A DNA stretch of 5,081 nucleotides from SIG588 sp045654545 (GTDB lineage: Bacteria; Bacillota; Clostridia; Oscillospirales; Acutalibacteraceae): NCBI GenBank assembly GCA_045654545.1, contig JAZONO010000152.1, positions 1 through 5,081 on the forward strand, read 5' to 3'. Shown here in pieces: positions 4,503-5,081 of this stretch (position 1 is its first letter; every line of letters begins with the position of its first letter). A program made the position numbers and the translations under genes. The notes below the pieces were generated by a model, which searched no databases, was not told the DNA's origin, and was given only the letters and a program-made list of their open reading frames with translations.

Positions 4503-5081
4503 ATGAAATCGGTATTGTTGATCGGTCTCGGTTTGTTTGGACAACACATTGCCCGTGAACTGTGCAACTTGAAGCATCAGGTGTTGGCAATCGATGAGGT
4601 GGAAGAACGCGTGAACACCGTGTTGTCGTTTGTGACGGGGGCGCAGATCGGGGATGCCACGAACGAAGAGTTCTTGCGGTCGATCGGTGTGCGCAATTTC
4701 GATCTGTGCATCGTGACCATCGGCGAGAGCTTCCAAAACTCGTTGCAGGTCACCTCGTTGCTGAAAGATTTGGGCGCACCGATGGTGGTGTCGCGCGCCG
4801 CCAACGACGTGCACGCGAAGTTCCTGTTGAAGAACGGAGCGGACGAAGTGGTGTATCCCGAACGTGAACTCGCATCGTGGACGGCGATCCGTTACACCGC
4901 CGACCATATTCTCGATTACATCGAGTTGGACGGTGAATATGCCATTTTTGAAGTGGCCGTGCCCGAGGATTGGGAGGGGTGCACGGTGATTGAATTGGAT
5001 ATTCGCAAAAAATACGGCATCAACATTCTTGGTGTAAAGGAAGACGGGCGGCTGAACATGGCGGTCACCCCCGACACGGCG
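4503..5081 (+). CDS. ktrA: KtrA, cytosolic RCK regulatory subunit of the Ktr system (3' end outside window)
   Basis: The first 193 residues of an RCK protein; the family is about 220 long, so roughly 30 residues are missing beyond the window. The N-terminal Rossmann domain (1-135) has the nucleotide-binding GLGLFGQHIA (8-17; G8, G10, G13), an acidic D31 at the end of the second strand for ribose, and GDAT (50-53). SRAANDVHAKFLLKNGAD (97-114) and VVYPERELA (116-124) are family-typical. The C-terminal RCK_C/TrkA_C domain starts near 140. In other Firmicutes KtrA forms an octameric ring under KtrB that binds ATP or ADP, and its RCK_C binds cyclic di-AMP, which lowers uptake. AAGGAG (4489-4494) overlaps the ktrB stop and sits 8 nt before the ATG, which suggests translational coupling. 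Leu11 sits where many relatives have Arg (GLGRFG). Confidence 0.93.
   Translation, partial: MKSVLLIGLGLFGQHIARELCNLKHQVLAIDEVEERVNTVLSFVTGAQIGDATNEEFLRSIGVRNFDLCIVTIGESFQNSLQVTSLLKDLGAPMVVSRAANDVHAKFLLKNGADEVVYPERELASWTAIRYTADHILDYIELDGEYAIFEVAVPEDWEGCTVIELDIRKKYGINILGVKEDGRLNMAVTPDTA

Noticed and set aside
4119..4907. A 262-codon minus-strand open frame across ktrB and ktrA
   Set aside because: It crosses two well-recognised genes in antisense, has a His/Arg/Gln-rich composition typical of shadow frames, and shows no family resemblance.

Overview
The window looks like a chromosomal segment of a Gram-positive, Clostridia-type bacterium (Oscillospiraceae or a similar Firmicutes group is my best guess). 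The evidence is strong AGGAGG-type ribosome binding sites 7-8 nt before each chosen start, SigA-type promoters (TTGACA/TATGAT, TATAAT), compact intergenic regions with intrinsic terminators, and a KtrBA potassium-uptake operon. Base composition is moderately GC-rich in the genes, while the regulatory gaps are AT-rich.

Layout. On the minus strand, reading from right to left, there are three transcription units. (1) 3018-1870 encodes a zinc-ribbon membrane protein of unknown function, with a near-consensus promoter and a hairpin terminator. (2) 1718-1353 encodes a small basic membrane protein of unknown function, with its own strong promoter, three LexA-box-like sites around that promoter and a clear terminator. 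(3) 1157-228 encodes an AEC-family (auxin-efflux-carrier-like) transporter, preceded by a 5' UTR that is almost entirely one long hairpin. Its loop and its 3' arm could each pair with the Shine-Dalgarno. Just downstream, from 208 to the window edge, lies what appears to be the N-terminal part of an SGNH/GDSL-like hydrolase gene that is frameshifted and lacks a good start.

On the plus strand, diverging from unit 1, is ktrB (3156-4490) followed after 12 nt by ktrA (4503 to the window edge, incomplete). Together these form a K+ uptake system: KtrB is the membrane pore and KtrA the cytosolic ring of nucleotide-binding RCK subunits. The 138-bp gap between the divergent starts holds two back-to-back promoters, each overlapping a palindrome that could be an operator.

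The genes themselves are mostly ordinary. The parts most worth a second look are the structured leader of the AEC gene, the LexA-like sites around the small membrane protein promoter, and the broken hydrolase gene. I see no CRISPR array, tRNA, rRNA, insertion sequence or phage gene. I do not see a clearly new multi-gene system.
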